Assembly: GCA_033439765.1 (NCBI GenBank) | Contig: JAULSN010000002.1 | Span: 5,332,001-5,396,000 of the forward strand | DNA length: 64,000 bases | Origin: Lasiosphaeria ovina | Lineage: Eukaryota > Ascomycota > Sordariomycetes > Sordariales > Lasiosphaeriaceae | Direction: 5' to 3' | Part shown: piece after piece, positions 37,086 through 49,501 of the stretch | How positions within the stretch are numbered: position 1 is the stretch's first letter | Layout of the letters: every line of letters begins with the position of its first letter | Notes under the pieces: model-generated | Databases searched by the model: none | What the model saw: the letters and a program-made list of their open reading frames with translations, nothing else | What the model was told of the DNA's origin: nothing | Made by a program: the position numbers and the translations under genes

Positions 37086-40000
37086 ATGGCTCCGGCGCCC
37101 ACTACACCAAGGCGCCAGGCTAGTGGTCGCCCGCGCGGCCGCCCCAAGGGCAACACCCCCGCGAGATCTTCCCGTGCTCGAAAGAGCGCAAACGGCGCCC
37201 CAGCTTCGGAACCGCCCCCCAAGAGGAGGAAATACATTCCTGGTGGCCCAGGCGGTGGTGGCCGGTTCGTCGACGAGGACGGTATCGAGACCCCTGCTGA
37301 GCCAACCGTCTCTACTTCCGCCCCGCGGGCCCGAGGTTCCGCCATAGCACTCTCCAACCCCGCTCCGTCAACCATGTATCCCCGTCGCGAGCGAAGCACG
37401 AGAATCCGCACCGCCGTAAACCGAGATGAGCTCGATGATAGACAGTATAGCTCTGCCGCCGCCGTGGCCGCTGCTGTGGTCCATAACGAGGGCTACAAGC
37501 CCCGCGAGGAGCGAGGCTGGGAGGAATTTCATCCCAACCTCGACATCGAGGCGACATTTATGGTCTTCCCCGCGCCAGAGGTCGATGGATTCCCCAAGTC
37601 GGCCCCTCCAACACCCGCTGTCCAGCAAGCTCCGGCCACCCCGCTCAACGGCTCCAGCACACCAACCAAGGAGCTCCTTACCGGCGCCGCCGCAGATGGC
37701 ACAAGCGGCACGCCGACATGGCAAAGCAAGCCCTCGTTCGGAGCGGCGCTACCAGACACGCCTAGCAGGCGCCGTGCTGGAAGGCCGACTCGCGACTCGG
37801 TTTCGCTTTACGCCTCTCGGCCTTTAGATCTGGGCACAAGTCCAAAGATCCCCAAGGTCCTCCCGATCCATGGCCAGACCTCTAAGGAGAAGCTTGACCT
37901 CAAGCTGCCATCCTACCGAAAAACCGACCGGATCTCGCTCTTTGAGAGCAAAACCTTTGGCCAGGCGAGATATGTCGACAAATCCATGATGAATGTGGGT
38001 TACCAAGAAAGCGACCATTTCATCAGGCCCGAGGGCAAGCTGATAAAGTCGGTCGACGCTAATGTGGAGGAGGATATTGATCAAACTGTGGCGGTGAAGG
38101 TCGACATCGACCCTATCCAGCACACTGCCGGGGCGGCGGGCCGTGTTGAATACGACATGGACGAACAGGATGATATGTGGCTGGAGAAGCTCAACTCGCA
38201 ACGCAAAGGTTCTGATCTTGACCCGATAACGCGCGAGATATTTGAGATCACAATCACCAAGATCGAGAAGGAGTGGCATGCTCTCGAGAAGAGGATACCG
38301 AAGCCAAATCCAAAACCCCCGCAGACGCACCGGCCGAGGTCAAGTTCAGCCGCCGCGGTCAATGGTGAGCCGCAGGTCGGCGAAGAGCAGGACAGCAAGT
38401 GCGCCATCTGTGACGATGGCGATTGCGAAAACACAAATGCCATTGTCTTCTGTGACGGCTGCGACCTGGCCGTCCATCAGGAGTGCTATGGCGTGCCTTT
38501 TATCCCCGAGGGCCAGTGGCTGTGTCGCAAATGTCAGCTGATTGGACGTGGGATTCCTGTAAGCACAAAACAACACCCCCCTTGTGTGCGGGTGTCTCTG
38601 TGTCCCTATTGCTAACGGCGCTGGTTTTTTCCAGACATGCATATTCTGTCCAAACACGGATGGCGCATTCAAACAGACCAACTCGTCAAAATGGGCACAT
38701 CTTCTCTGCGCAATGTGGATTCCGGAGGTGTCCCTCGGCAACCACACCTTCATGGAGCCGGTAATGGAGGTGGAAAAGGTTCCCAGGACGAGGTGGAAGC
38801 TGTCGTGCTACATATGCAACCAACGCATGGGCGCCTGCATCCAGTGTTCGAACAAAAGTTGCTACCAGGCCTTCCATGTAACGTGTGCCAGGAGGTGTCG
38901 GCTGTATCTGAAGATGAAGAACAGCCAGGGCGCCCTTGCCGTCCTCGACGGAACCCTACCTCTCAAGGCCTTTTGCGACAAGCACTGCCCCCAGGATCAT
39001 GCCAAAGAGAACGCCGTCAGCCAGGCCACAAGAGAAGCAAAACGCTTCTACAAGCGCACGATGAAGGGCCGCATCTGGGCCGACAGCCAGGCCTCAGCTC
39101 TCCAGATAGCCGCTACTCATCGCCACGCTATCACTGAGCACCCGCCCGACGAGTCGCAGATGACAGGCGCCAAAGTGTCAGCGGTCCTGGCCGACAAGAA
39201 GAAGGGCCAACCCGGCAAACACATCTGGAAGCTACCCTCGGGCGCCCCCATCATCCCCCAAGCAGTATACGACTTAGTTGAGAGCTCACTCGCACGTTTT
39301 AATATTCGCAAGCGTAAGGACTTTGTCGGAGAGGCGTGTCGATACTGGACGCTCAAACGTGAGGCTCGTCGTGGCGCTGCCCTGCTCAAGCGGTTACAGC
39401 TGCAGATGGAAACCTTTTCGTCTATGGAGCTCACACGCCGCAACTTTGCGGCTATGGGCCCGTCTGGCAAGACGCGCCTGACAAGGAGAATCGAGTTTGC
39501 CCGGGGCCTCATCAAGGACCTTGAACAGCTTAAGGCGCTATCGGAAGATGTTGTCCAGCGTGAGGCCAGCAAGCTCGAGGCCGCCGAGATGGAACTCGAC
39601 TTCGTCGACAACTGCTACTTTCCTGTCTACAGGATGCTGGTGCCAGTGATTGAGAGGGCGCTCCAGTAAGTCGACCCCCATCTCCGTTCCCATATTTGAA
39701 TTGACCTTTTGCTAATAAATTTGCAGACTCGACAAGAACATCTTCAAGCCAGGATTGACGGGCTTGCAGGAGAAGCTGGATGTGCGCTTCTACACCACCT
39801 GCCTACAATTTGCGCATGACCTCTGCGAGGCAGTCAGTGCGGGAATAAACGCAGCAGCGAAGCTGTCGGCAGCCGAGGAGCCGCGAGCTGATTCCCTAGA
39901 TGCCTCGCCAGCTAAACACAACGACTACTCGGGGGTAAAAGACAGACGACGACTTGGCAAGAGGATACTGAAATCAGTCCAGCCGCACCTCGAAGCAGCT

Positions 40001-41053
40001 TTGAGGGCTGAGGCGGATATATGTGCCAAGCCTTTTGACGCTCTCTTGATGGAGCTCAAAGGTATGGTAGATGCCAGTCTCGAAGTGAAACAGCCAACCA
40101 TCACAGTATTGCGGGACGGCAATACCGGGACAGACCCTAGCCAAGACGTCGAGATGCTAGACGCGCCGGAAGAGGCCCAGATTATTGTGGCTGATCAGCT
40201 CGCTGGTGTAGCGGTTGCCAAAGCTGAAGCAGGCATCGACGATGACGATGCGGATGAGGTAATGGCCGACGCGGATGCCGTTGTGGCGGTAAACGGAATT
40301 AGTACGTCACGACGCCGACACGGCGCCGATGTCAGTATTGAGGTGAACACATCTGCCGAGCACCTCGATGGCGAGGACGAAACTTCGAACCCAAACGGCA
40401 ATGGTTTCTCGTCCAATAACTCAGTCGTGGGCGAACAGCAGGCTGCTGAATCGCGAGATGATCACAGACACCATCATTCTCCCCCGGGCCAGTTGACCAA
40501 TGGCGTCAGCTTCAAAGAATCGGACTCTCCCCCATCCCTGACGGCTGGGAGTGTCTACGGGTCAGTCGTGCTGCATCCGTCATCGAACTCCAATGGCAAC
40601 GGTAGCAGCAATGGGAACACGATCAGCAACGGCAGCGGGGGTCCCCTGACGCCGCCGCAGTCCAACGGCAGCTTTGGAAGGGACCCGACCAACATACTCG
40701 CCGAGGGTGGGCTGCCGTGGTACTTGCAGGGCTTCGCTCTCAAGGGCACGTCGGCTGTGGAGGAGCAGTGGACGGGCCGTGACGCGGTGCGCAGCCTAAG
40801 CGAGGAGCTCACTGACATGGACGACGAAGCGCTCAAGGACCTCGAGTTTGACGTCGACGACGACACCATCACGGCGTCGCCCGTCAACGCATCTTCTGCC
40901 GACAAGGACCACCGCCATATTAATGACAGTAATAGTGGCTCGTCGTCTCTGTTGTCGGTGAATTCCGCATCGACGCCAGGGAGTACTAAGCGCGCGAGGG
41001 CCAATCCTGCCAAGTTCAGGAAGGGCGTGCGGTCGTCAGCGAGGAAGCGGTGA
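37086..41053 (+). CDS. NTO1: PHD-finger protein, NuA3 subunit NTO1 (BRPF-like)
   Basis: Scaffold of the NuA3 histone H3 acetyltransferase complex (BRPF in animals). Exons 37086-38558, 38635-39665 and 39727-41053 give 1276 residues. The N-terminus has AT-hook-like GRPRGRPKGN. An enhancer-of-polycomb-like segment follows at about residues 270-410 (DDMWLEKLNSQ, ITREIFEITITKIEKEWHAL). PHD1 starts at Cys439 (CAICDDGDCENTNAIVFCDG, then CDLAVHQECYGVPFIPEGQW). A zinc knuckle and extended PHD2 follow across the intron (TCIFCPNTDGAFKQT, WAHLLCAMWIPEVSLG, CSNKSCYQAFHVTCARR, FCDKHCP). This PHD-knuckle-PHD order defines the BRPF/NTO1 class. No bromodomain or PWWP is recognised; the C-terminal 450 residues are acidic, Asn/Ser-rich, ending in basic KFRKGVRSSARKR. 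Introns are 76 and 61 nt, with GCTAAC as the first branch site. Confidence 0.93.
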
Positions 41054-41831
41054 TTTTTTTGGGTCTCTTTCTACCATATTTATCATCGGAGTTGTTTATT
41101 ACGTATTGTTAGAGGGCAACCAAACCCCTTTGTGTGGCAATTGGTGGGCAGGGGGCAAGGTTTATTAGGGCTAGGGGGTTTATTATTACTGGGGGAAATA
41201 TGGCTATGTCTAGCCCAGGGTCTGTTTTTGTTTTTTTGTTTGTTTCTGTCCTGTCGATGGCGATGTGGGTCTTGGTGTTGCGGTTGACTGTTTGTTGTAT
41301 GAGTACAGAGATATTGTCCCGGATGCAGTGGTTTCTTTTCTGCTCTCTTCTTTACCTTTTATTTACCCCGAGGTTATTTACATATTGGGGGGGTTGTCTC
41401 TCTGTCTCCTGTCTCTTTCGCACCGAGGACTGGAGATGATTATTTTCTACCTTACTTACCTTACATATCTACTTTACCTCGCCTATTCTACATTATTCCG
41501 ACCCCTTTGCCTCTACTCGTGCTTGGCTCTTGTCCCCGTTATAGCGGTGGGCAGGTACCTACCACTATCTATGCGCTTCCTTGGTGCTTTGCATAAGGAA
41601 CATGAGAGAATGAGGGACACGAGCTGCTGCGATTGACTGGTTGGAGAGATACCTAGCGTGTTCAGAAGCTCCGTATCCGTATCCGGTGTGTTTATATCGG
41701 ATAGGAAGGAAGAACCGAGCAAGCCGGAAAGTTGATTTAACTCGGTGTTGCATTTCTTTCATGCACTGTGAACCCTATTAAGATGTTCCCAGCTGATAGG
41801 CGGTGTCCAGCTGATCATTGGCCTGTGCTAA
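41054..41831. other. 3' flank of NTO1
   Basis: T-rich sequence with CTTACTTACC-type runs near 41450. No gene seen. Confidence 0.4.
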
Positions 41832-42086
41832 CGGTTAGAGACGATCGAGGCAGCGGTTTCCGCGCTTCACAAGGCCGGGATCGTCTGGGGGGATGTCAAG
41901 GCGGAAAATGTCCTCGTCGACCGGGACGACAATGCGTGGATCATCGATTTCGGGGGCGGCTACACTCGCGGCTGGCTGGATGCTGATCTCGCTGGGACAA
42001 TCCAAGGTGGTCTTGCCGCCATGGCGAAACTCGAAGAGTTTATTTTTTCCAGGGACCGTAGGCATGGTAGTTGGAGGGTAGAATAG
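41832..42086 (+). pseudogene. protein-kinase C-lobe fragment
   Basis: A frame of 84 codons, opening after a TAA and closing at TAG (42084-42086), reads RLETIEAAVSALHKAGIVWG, then DVKAENVLVDRDDNAWIIDF and GGGYTRGWLD. This is the catalytic loop and DFG segment of a protein-kinase-like domain. The HRD motif is replaced by VWGD, with the catalytic Asp and the Asn of DVKAEN kept, and DFG is present. Such HxxGIVWGDVK loops are common in fungus-specific kinase-like families. There is no N-lobe, no start codon and no glycine loop nearby, so it is a fragment. The upstream flank CTAACGGTTAG resembles a branch site and acceptor, but no exon can be joined. Loss of the rest is inference. Confidence 0.7.
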
Positions 42087-42182
42087 AATTGATTGGACGG
42101 CAGTTTGTAAAAGATATCCCAAGGCCTAGCGGCCTCATAGACCAAAAACAAGGCTCCTACAGTCTGAGCGCTGGCGAACTAG

Positions 42183-42723
42183 AACCGAACAACCGAGACT
42201 CGTCAATTCCGCACTGCCCCTTTTGATGCGCCCTTGAATGATCATCAGCTCTTTGATCATGGTCCTCGTGTCTTCGTATCTGAAGGTGGGCCCGACGTTC
42301 TGCCTGGCTCAGTGATATCGATACCACCAACCAAGGACGATTGGGAAACTCCCCAGGTCGAGTAAATGCCCGGTATCTTTAGTTTTAGTTCCTGTTCCCG
42401 GTTGAGCCAGGCAGTTGCGCGGCAACTCGCATTCTGGGCGATAACCGCCGGTGTCAGACTGCCGGGGCCGTGTCAGAAACCTCCGCAAGAGCCAACAACA
42501 ATGTCGCCGACCGCAGTCGAGGACCTAGTGAATAGTTCGAGCTCGAACGAGAGAGGACGGAAGACTCAATAACTTATTTGTTTCCTTTGCCGCTCGGTCG
42601 GTAGAGCAGGCCAACGACAGCTATGGCTTCTGGCGTTTGCTCTTGAGCGGGTTCGAGGAGGCCGCCATCTCAGGAGGCGCAACATGTATCGTCAAATATC
42701 CATATAAACCGGTCGCTCCTTGA
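42183..42723 (+). pseudogene. two unrecognised protein-like frames beside the kinase fragment
   Basis: Two stop-bounded plus-strand frames look coding but lack starts. At 42183-42365, 60 codons read RQFRTAPFDAPLNDHQLFDH, then GPRVFVSEGGPDVLPGSVIS up to TAA. At about 42532-42723, 63 codons include VEQANDSYGFWRLLLSGFEE, then AAISGGATCIVKYPYKP up to TGA. They lie in different frames on the kinase fragment's strand and could be pieces of the same decayed gene or of different ones. I recognise neither. A short frame at 42366-42572 lies between them. Confidence 0.3.
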
Positions 42724-42967
42724 TATATGTCGTCCATCTCGTATAGCTTCAACCCTCACAACGTGCTTGATGCCTCTTCTCAGTACCTAGAGCTGCTCCT
42801 CGCTTCCTTCTTGGCCTCCTCGTCTTCATAAGCCCCCCTATCCACTATACCAAAGTTTACTTGACTCTTCTTCCGGCGCCACAGCCCCCCAGCCCCCCCC
42901 CCCCAACCCAGACTCATCACGACTCTTCTATTACCCTCCAACTTCCCCAACCCACACCGTGCACATA

Positions 42968-43325
42968 ATGTGTACAAATACCAGAAGCTAGCTCGGTGCG
43001 GCCATCAGTACGACCCAGTGCGTCTCGACCCCGTGAACCCCAGAGACTGCGAGGAGGCCGTGTACGCGCGAACCGCCGCCACCAGCGGACGGGGAAGCTG
43101 CTGCACTGCTCGCCGCCGAGGACGACGACGGTGGCGCAGGACGACTCTGTGCTGTGCGGCAAGGAGGACTGCTACGTCCGCTACGTCCTGCTCGTGCGTG
43201 GCTGGATCTGCTGCAAACGCGGCTTCGTCAGCGGCCCCGGTGTCGAGCAGTGCTACGGCCCCGACGAGGACCACGAAATGTGCTGCCACTTTCCCTGCCA
43301 ACCCAAAGGTCAGAACGTCAACTAG
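42968..43325 (+). pseudogene. small cysteine-rich protein gene split across frames
   Basis: Protein-like sequence moves between frames. From 42970 one frame reads YKYQKLARCGHQYDPVRLDP, then NPRDCEEAVYARTAATSG. From about 43085 a second frame continues TGKLLHCSPPRTTT, DDSVLCGKEDCYVRYVLLV, RGWICCKRGFVSGPGVEQC and MCCHFPCQPKGQNVN with a TAG at 43323-43325. The only ATG (42968) is out of frame with the first part by one base. One missing base after the ATG and one more near 43087 would restore about 118 codons. The product would be cytosolic (no signal peptide) with paired Cys suggesting metal binding. Sequencing error or true pseudogene cannot be told apart from this read. The family is not named with confidence. 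Confidence 0.55.
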
Positions 43326-43656
43326 TGCCGGCCCATTACCAGGTCAGATGGATAGATGGCCCGGAAGAGATATGTCGAGGCCGGAAAGTTGGGTGGCGGT
43401 TTAGGTCTTTCTTTCTTTCTTTCCTTTTATTCTCTTCTTCTTCTGCAAGATGTTTTTGATGAGAATGACTGGGTTGAAGCTTCTGAGACCGTTGGGTTCC
43501 TTATTTGTTGTCTGATGTGATGGGATGGTCGTTGCTAAGTTTGTTTTTCAAGTTGGATTAGGTATAGCATGTTGTTGCAGTTTAGGGCTATTCCGTTATG
43601 GCACTTGGAAATTACGCTCTTATCTAGCTGTTGGCTCTGCAGACCTAATTTGCGCT

Positions 43657-43684
43657 AGTGTGTGTGTGTGTGTGTATGTGTGTG
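43657..43684. repeat. (GT)n microsatellite
   Basis: About 28 bases of GT repeats with one A interruption. Confidence 0.95.
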
Positions 43685-46600
43685 CAGTGGAAGTGATTCT
43701 GGTATTCACATCCCTAACACAAAAGGGTTACCTGTTTCGACGTTTTATATTTTATATCTGGAGTGAACGATTTCCCCCCTTTTTCCATGGAATGGCGTCA
43801 CTCCACACTACCACATATCTTTAAGTGTATCCTGCTCCGGACACTAGAATGAAGAATATGAGCTCTACAGTAAGTAGACAGTGTAAAAATGTGCTCACTT
43901 TCCGCTTTAGTCTGTCATGAGTGCCGTTTATGCTCACCGGCTATTGTTGTCGAGATTGACCACCATCAAAACCATGCCCATGTTCCTGGCCAGACAGTTT
44001 GCTTTACCCCCTATTTCTCCGAGCGTGCCGTAGACAGGGTACCCGGCAGGCCCGGGTGGATGCAAACGAGACTTAACAAGGCAGAGGGTGATGAGTTTGT
44101 GGCTTACTGAGCGAGGTGACCACTTCTCACAAAAAAAGGGGTAGTGAGAAGGGGAGGGGCATTACGAGGTGGAACGGCTAGGTGAATATTTAGAGCAACA
44201 GACAAGAGTTGGATGGTTGACTACTGTTTCGTTCTAGGTTGGGTCGACAACACATCTTGTAATAAGAGAGCAGTTTCACTCTTCCGTTTCTTAGTTGACT
44301 TCTATTCACTCTTCTTCCAAGTTTTCGTCGAATAGGGGTTGTTTGTCAGTTTTCAGGCCGATATAGCTCGGCGTTCTGGTTCCATCAAACGGAGTTGTTT
44401 CGCTTGATACGAGTCTAAAGTTCTTACAAAGGACTTTACTCAAGTCGTGTTCGTATCAACATACTTCATAGTCGGCTAGTTCCATTGTATGCCCAGGTTG
44501 TCTGAAGTATCGGGTTTGCTTGAATCTCGCAAGAGTCATGAAGCAGTGCCATTTGAAGAGCGGTGGGATACGTAGGACCAAGCTGCAGATCGAGTAAGTT
44601 ATGGCGAGCTCGCGAGGTTGGTCAGAAGCTCCATCTCGACTATCCCAGCTCCAGTTTGCAAGCAGGGCGTTTGTCGATCCTGTACCGTCAATACCCGATT
44701 AAGCTCTTAGCATTCTCGCCGTCCCAACTCCCCTTCCGAGTGTGTCCTCTCGGTATCGTCCCTTTTTATACAAGAGACCCACGAGTGACGAACCGCGGGC
44801 AGCCCAGAGCAATAGCAAGACTGATCGACTAGGAGCTGAAGGGGACGGTGAGACGAACTAACACGTGGAGGAGGCGAATTTTAGACGAATAAAGAGAGGT
44901 ACGGCGTCAAAAAGAAGGCGAGTGAGTGCGTCTAATTGGGTTGATTGGCCCGATGGCTCACGATCAGGTTGCATCTGGAGTGCTTAGTCTTTTTGTCCCA
45001 AGCCAGCATCCCAATTGGTGATAATCTATCGTCGCGCACGATGACAGCATTGCAAGTCGCGAAGGGGAAGAGGGGCAGGAGGGAGGAGGGAAGGAGGGGT
45101 ATCGGAGAGAGGGGCAGTCGATGCAACTTTGAACAGCCCCGCCTGCCCGCCTGCCTTCCTTCCTTTCCTTGCCCATCCGGGTGGGAGGAGCTATCTTGGG
45201 AAGCGGGGCAGGGCAGCAGCGGTAGAATTTCAATAGCTTCTAGTATAGGTTCCTGGATCTTGGTTGAAGACATGGAGCTCTGAAGACGACGCATCCGCCG
45301 AAACCACTCAAAGAGACCACGTTCTAAGCGACCTGCGTTCCAGACGTTGCGGGCGCCTTCCGACAGCTACATTGAAGAGGCATGTCCCCTCAAAAAGGTA
45401 ACTGCTGCTGTTGCATCATGCATGTGGCCCAAGCAGGACGGAGTCGCGTGAGTCAACAAGGCAAAGAACCTACCTCTACTCGTCCATGGAGGACGGCAAG
45501 GGAGAGCGGGCCTGGGCTGTCTTGTTAAAATAGAGAACGAGACTGCACCGTGGGGCACGCACGGCGTCTGTGCCCGCTCGTGGCTCGCATTTCTCCCTTG
45601 CCTGGGCCTGTCGCCGACTTATTAGCCAAGGTAGTAGTCATCCAGAGTTCCATGTCGTAACTCGTCACTCTGGGGCGTGCGAAGGCGCCGACAATGATGG
45701 CTCGCGGTGACACAGCACATAGCTGTCTGTAGGCGGCGAACTGCCTCGCGACTGCAGGTGCAGCACAGCGTCGTCCTGAGGCGCGCCGTAAACTAGTCGC
45801 TGAAACCTTGAGCCAACGGATGAAATGGAAGTTGGAGGGGATGGCGAACCGACACGGGCAAATCAGAGCCCTTCTCACGACTACTGCGTAAGGCATGGGT
45901 CGAGGTGTGCGGCCTCTTGCCGCTCTCAGCCTGACACCTCCCTTCCCACCACCACCACCACCACCCGCGGCACCACACCCCACGGCTTTTCCCCTGCGGC
46001 GCAGCCCAGAGTCCCGGCGCCAAGCGAAGAGCCATGGCCCATGGCATGGCACGGCCCAGGGCAATTGCCCATGGGGCATGTTTCGTGCCCCATTGCGCTT
46101 TCTGGGAGTCCCGTCCTCCATCCCAAACCCAAGTTCAGTTTGGACCGTTCTGGATAGATCTCGTTGTCCCGCCCCCACCAGCCCGTCTTGAGGGTTTGGC
46201 TCCCGCACCCCTGGTTCAGCGCCCGGGATTAAGGCTCAGGGGTAAATTTCACTACGAGTTGCTGGGCAAGCTTTCGCGGGACTCTGGGAGGCTGGTGCCG
46301 ACGAGTAGCGCTTACTAGAATAGGTATTCAATGCCTATGCTTGCTGGAGATGAGAACCAGGAGTAATAGTCCCTACATCAATCGCATTTGCATGGATACC
46401 TGACGGCGGCCGACTCAGTTGCACGGTGCAGTCGCCGTCGACATTTGGTGGGGCTCCGTTCCGCAGCCCGTATGATGTCGGCAGCCTCCATACTTGCCCC
46501 AATGAGTCTTTGATGCTGGCAACCCAAAAGACCGGTACACAAGTCAAAAACCGGGGGGCTCTACAGCCCAGACAAAGGTAATCGCGGAGGCGGCACATCT

Positions 46601-47980
46601 GGGGAAAATAGGGTTTGCATCCAGGTTGGTAGGCAGAGAGAAACCCGTCTGACGCTGAGTGTTGAACAAGGTACGGTAGGCAGGATTCAAGGCACCAACC
46701 TTACCTCCAGTGAAGACGCAGTTGGTTCTGTCTCGCAGCGCGTGAAAGCGAGATAGAGTCGGCCACAATAGCCATAGGGACAGGCACCTCGCCGTGGTTG
46801 AAACTCATACGCAGAAGCGTGCCAGCCAGGCCAGGTGCTCGCCTCGCGGTAAACGCTCCCGCTTGCTGTGTGACATAAGTTGTCCCGTCAAGTTCAATAG
46901 GTGCTGTGCTGTGCTGTAGGAGGAGGGAGTCTCTCAATTTCAAAGAACGCTCGGTTTCAAATTGACAAGGGTTAGGAGGAGAGTTCAAGACTTCGGGACT
47001 GCAGCAACAGTTAGACGAGCCAATCCAGAGCCGTGCTCAGCCAGCGGAGTGCCCTGGGACTAGGAAGTCAAAACCACTCCCTAACAAGTGGCTTCATGTT
47101 TTTGGTGCGACATGCAGCCAAATTCTTCTCGACCCCGTTAGTGTATGACCATGTGTCTGTCCTGACCTTGCTAGTACGAAATACCGCTGCGTGGTAATAG
47201 TACAATTTTTCGCCTGGGGACGCAGCGCAGCAGCACGCCGGACCGCCCGCCAATGGGCCTTCCTACCGCTGGTAACCCTGTGCGCGTTGCCCGCGCCCAT
47301 GCTCATAACCTGCCCCGGTGTGCCGTAACCTTCTCCTCCAAAAGTCTCAAACGACCGCCAACTTCGATTTTTTTCGACAGTCTATCGCAACCTCGACGGC
47401 GACTTTTGTCACCCAGAGACGCAGAATCCCAAACGGCGACCAAAGTCCTATCTTAGGCACTGCGCGCTATCTCTTGCGTCTTTCAAAAATTGAGACGAAT
47501 CCCGAGAATTCCCCACCTGCGAAAGCGATTTGCACTCAGTTGCCCTCAACCATTTTCCCGACCGAGCAGCCTCTCGCTCTCACTTCTCTCCCCCAAGAGA
47601 ACCAAAACAAGCCAGCCCCTTCGCCCGCCTTCGTCGACGAAAAAGGCTCCGCCTTGGCTATCAGCGACACACGTCCCACGGGCGATTTTTATCTCGTTGC
47701 TTGATTGCTGACATTTCAACGCCACGTAACATCGAGGCGATTTCACCAATTTCTGACGATTTGGCATCCGCATTGCTGTCGCTCCCTGAAAGCTGTCAGC
47801 CCTCCGCCAAACACCCGGCGACGATAACCCAAACAGCACTCCGCCCGCATCCGAGAGAAGGTCTGGTCAAGAGGGGAAAAGCACGGGTACTTTTTTTTTG
47901 CAAGATCCGACGACGGGGTTCCTTCCCCCATTTTCTTTCCCTCTTCCACAGCCACTTTATTGCCGAGATCGCTTCTGAGC

Positions 47981-48104
47981 GTAAGTTGACCACTCCACCT
48001 CGGCTTCACGTCGCGCATTTACGATCCACGTATTCTTGCGGCCCGTTGCTCAAATGTGTGCCGATCGCGACCTTTGCTGACATTGGCATTGCTGCTCTCT
48101 CCAG
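47981..48104 (+). other. probable 5'-leader intron of the PP1 gene
   Basis: A strong donor (GAGC|GTAAGTTG), a branch site TGCTGACAT near 48075 and a pyrimidine-rich acceptor CTCTCTCCAG bound 124 nt, in the size range of the gene's coding introns. It would lie in the untranslated leader 150 bases before the ATG. Inferred from signals only. Confidence 0.5.
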
Positions 48105-48255
48105 CTGCCTTGAAGCGCATCGTCCCCCAAAGGGTTCCACGCGTGCCTTCCTTTCTCCCGTTCATTTCTTTGACGGGTTGGCATCTGTCGGTCGCTTCCA
48201 AGACTCCTCCACTGTGTGCGCAATCTGTCTGGCTGGCTGGTGAGGATCCTTTACA

Positions 48256-49501
<1,246 letters not shown>

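Larger units (their letters stand above)
43326..48255. other. intergenic, 4.9 kb upstream of PP1
   Basis: No gene recognised; open frames such as 45525-46208 (minus, 227 codons, Gly/Arg-rich) look like chance frames in GC-rich DNA. The last 900 bases before PP1 are pyrimidine-rich and probably promoter and leader. Confidence 0.5.

Noticed and set aside
45525..46208. 227-codon minus-strand Gly/Arg-rich open frame
   Set aside because: Explained by CCACCACC-type repeats and low stop density in GC-rich DNA; no family pattern and no splice context.
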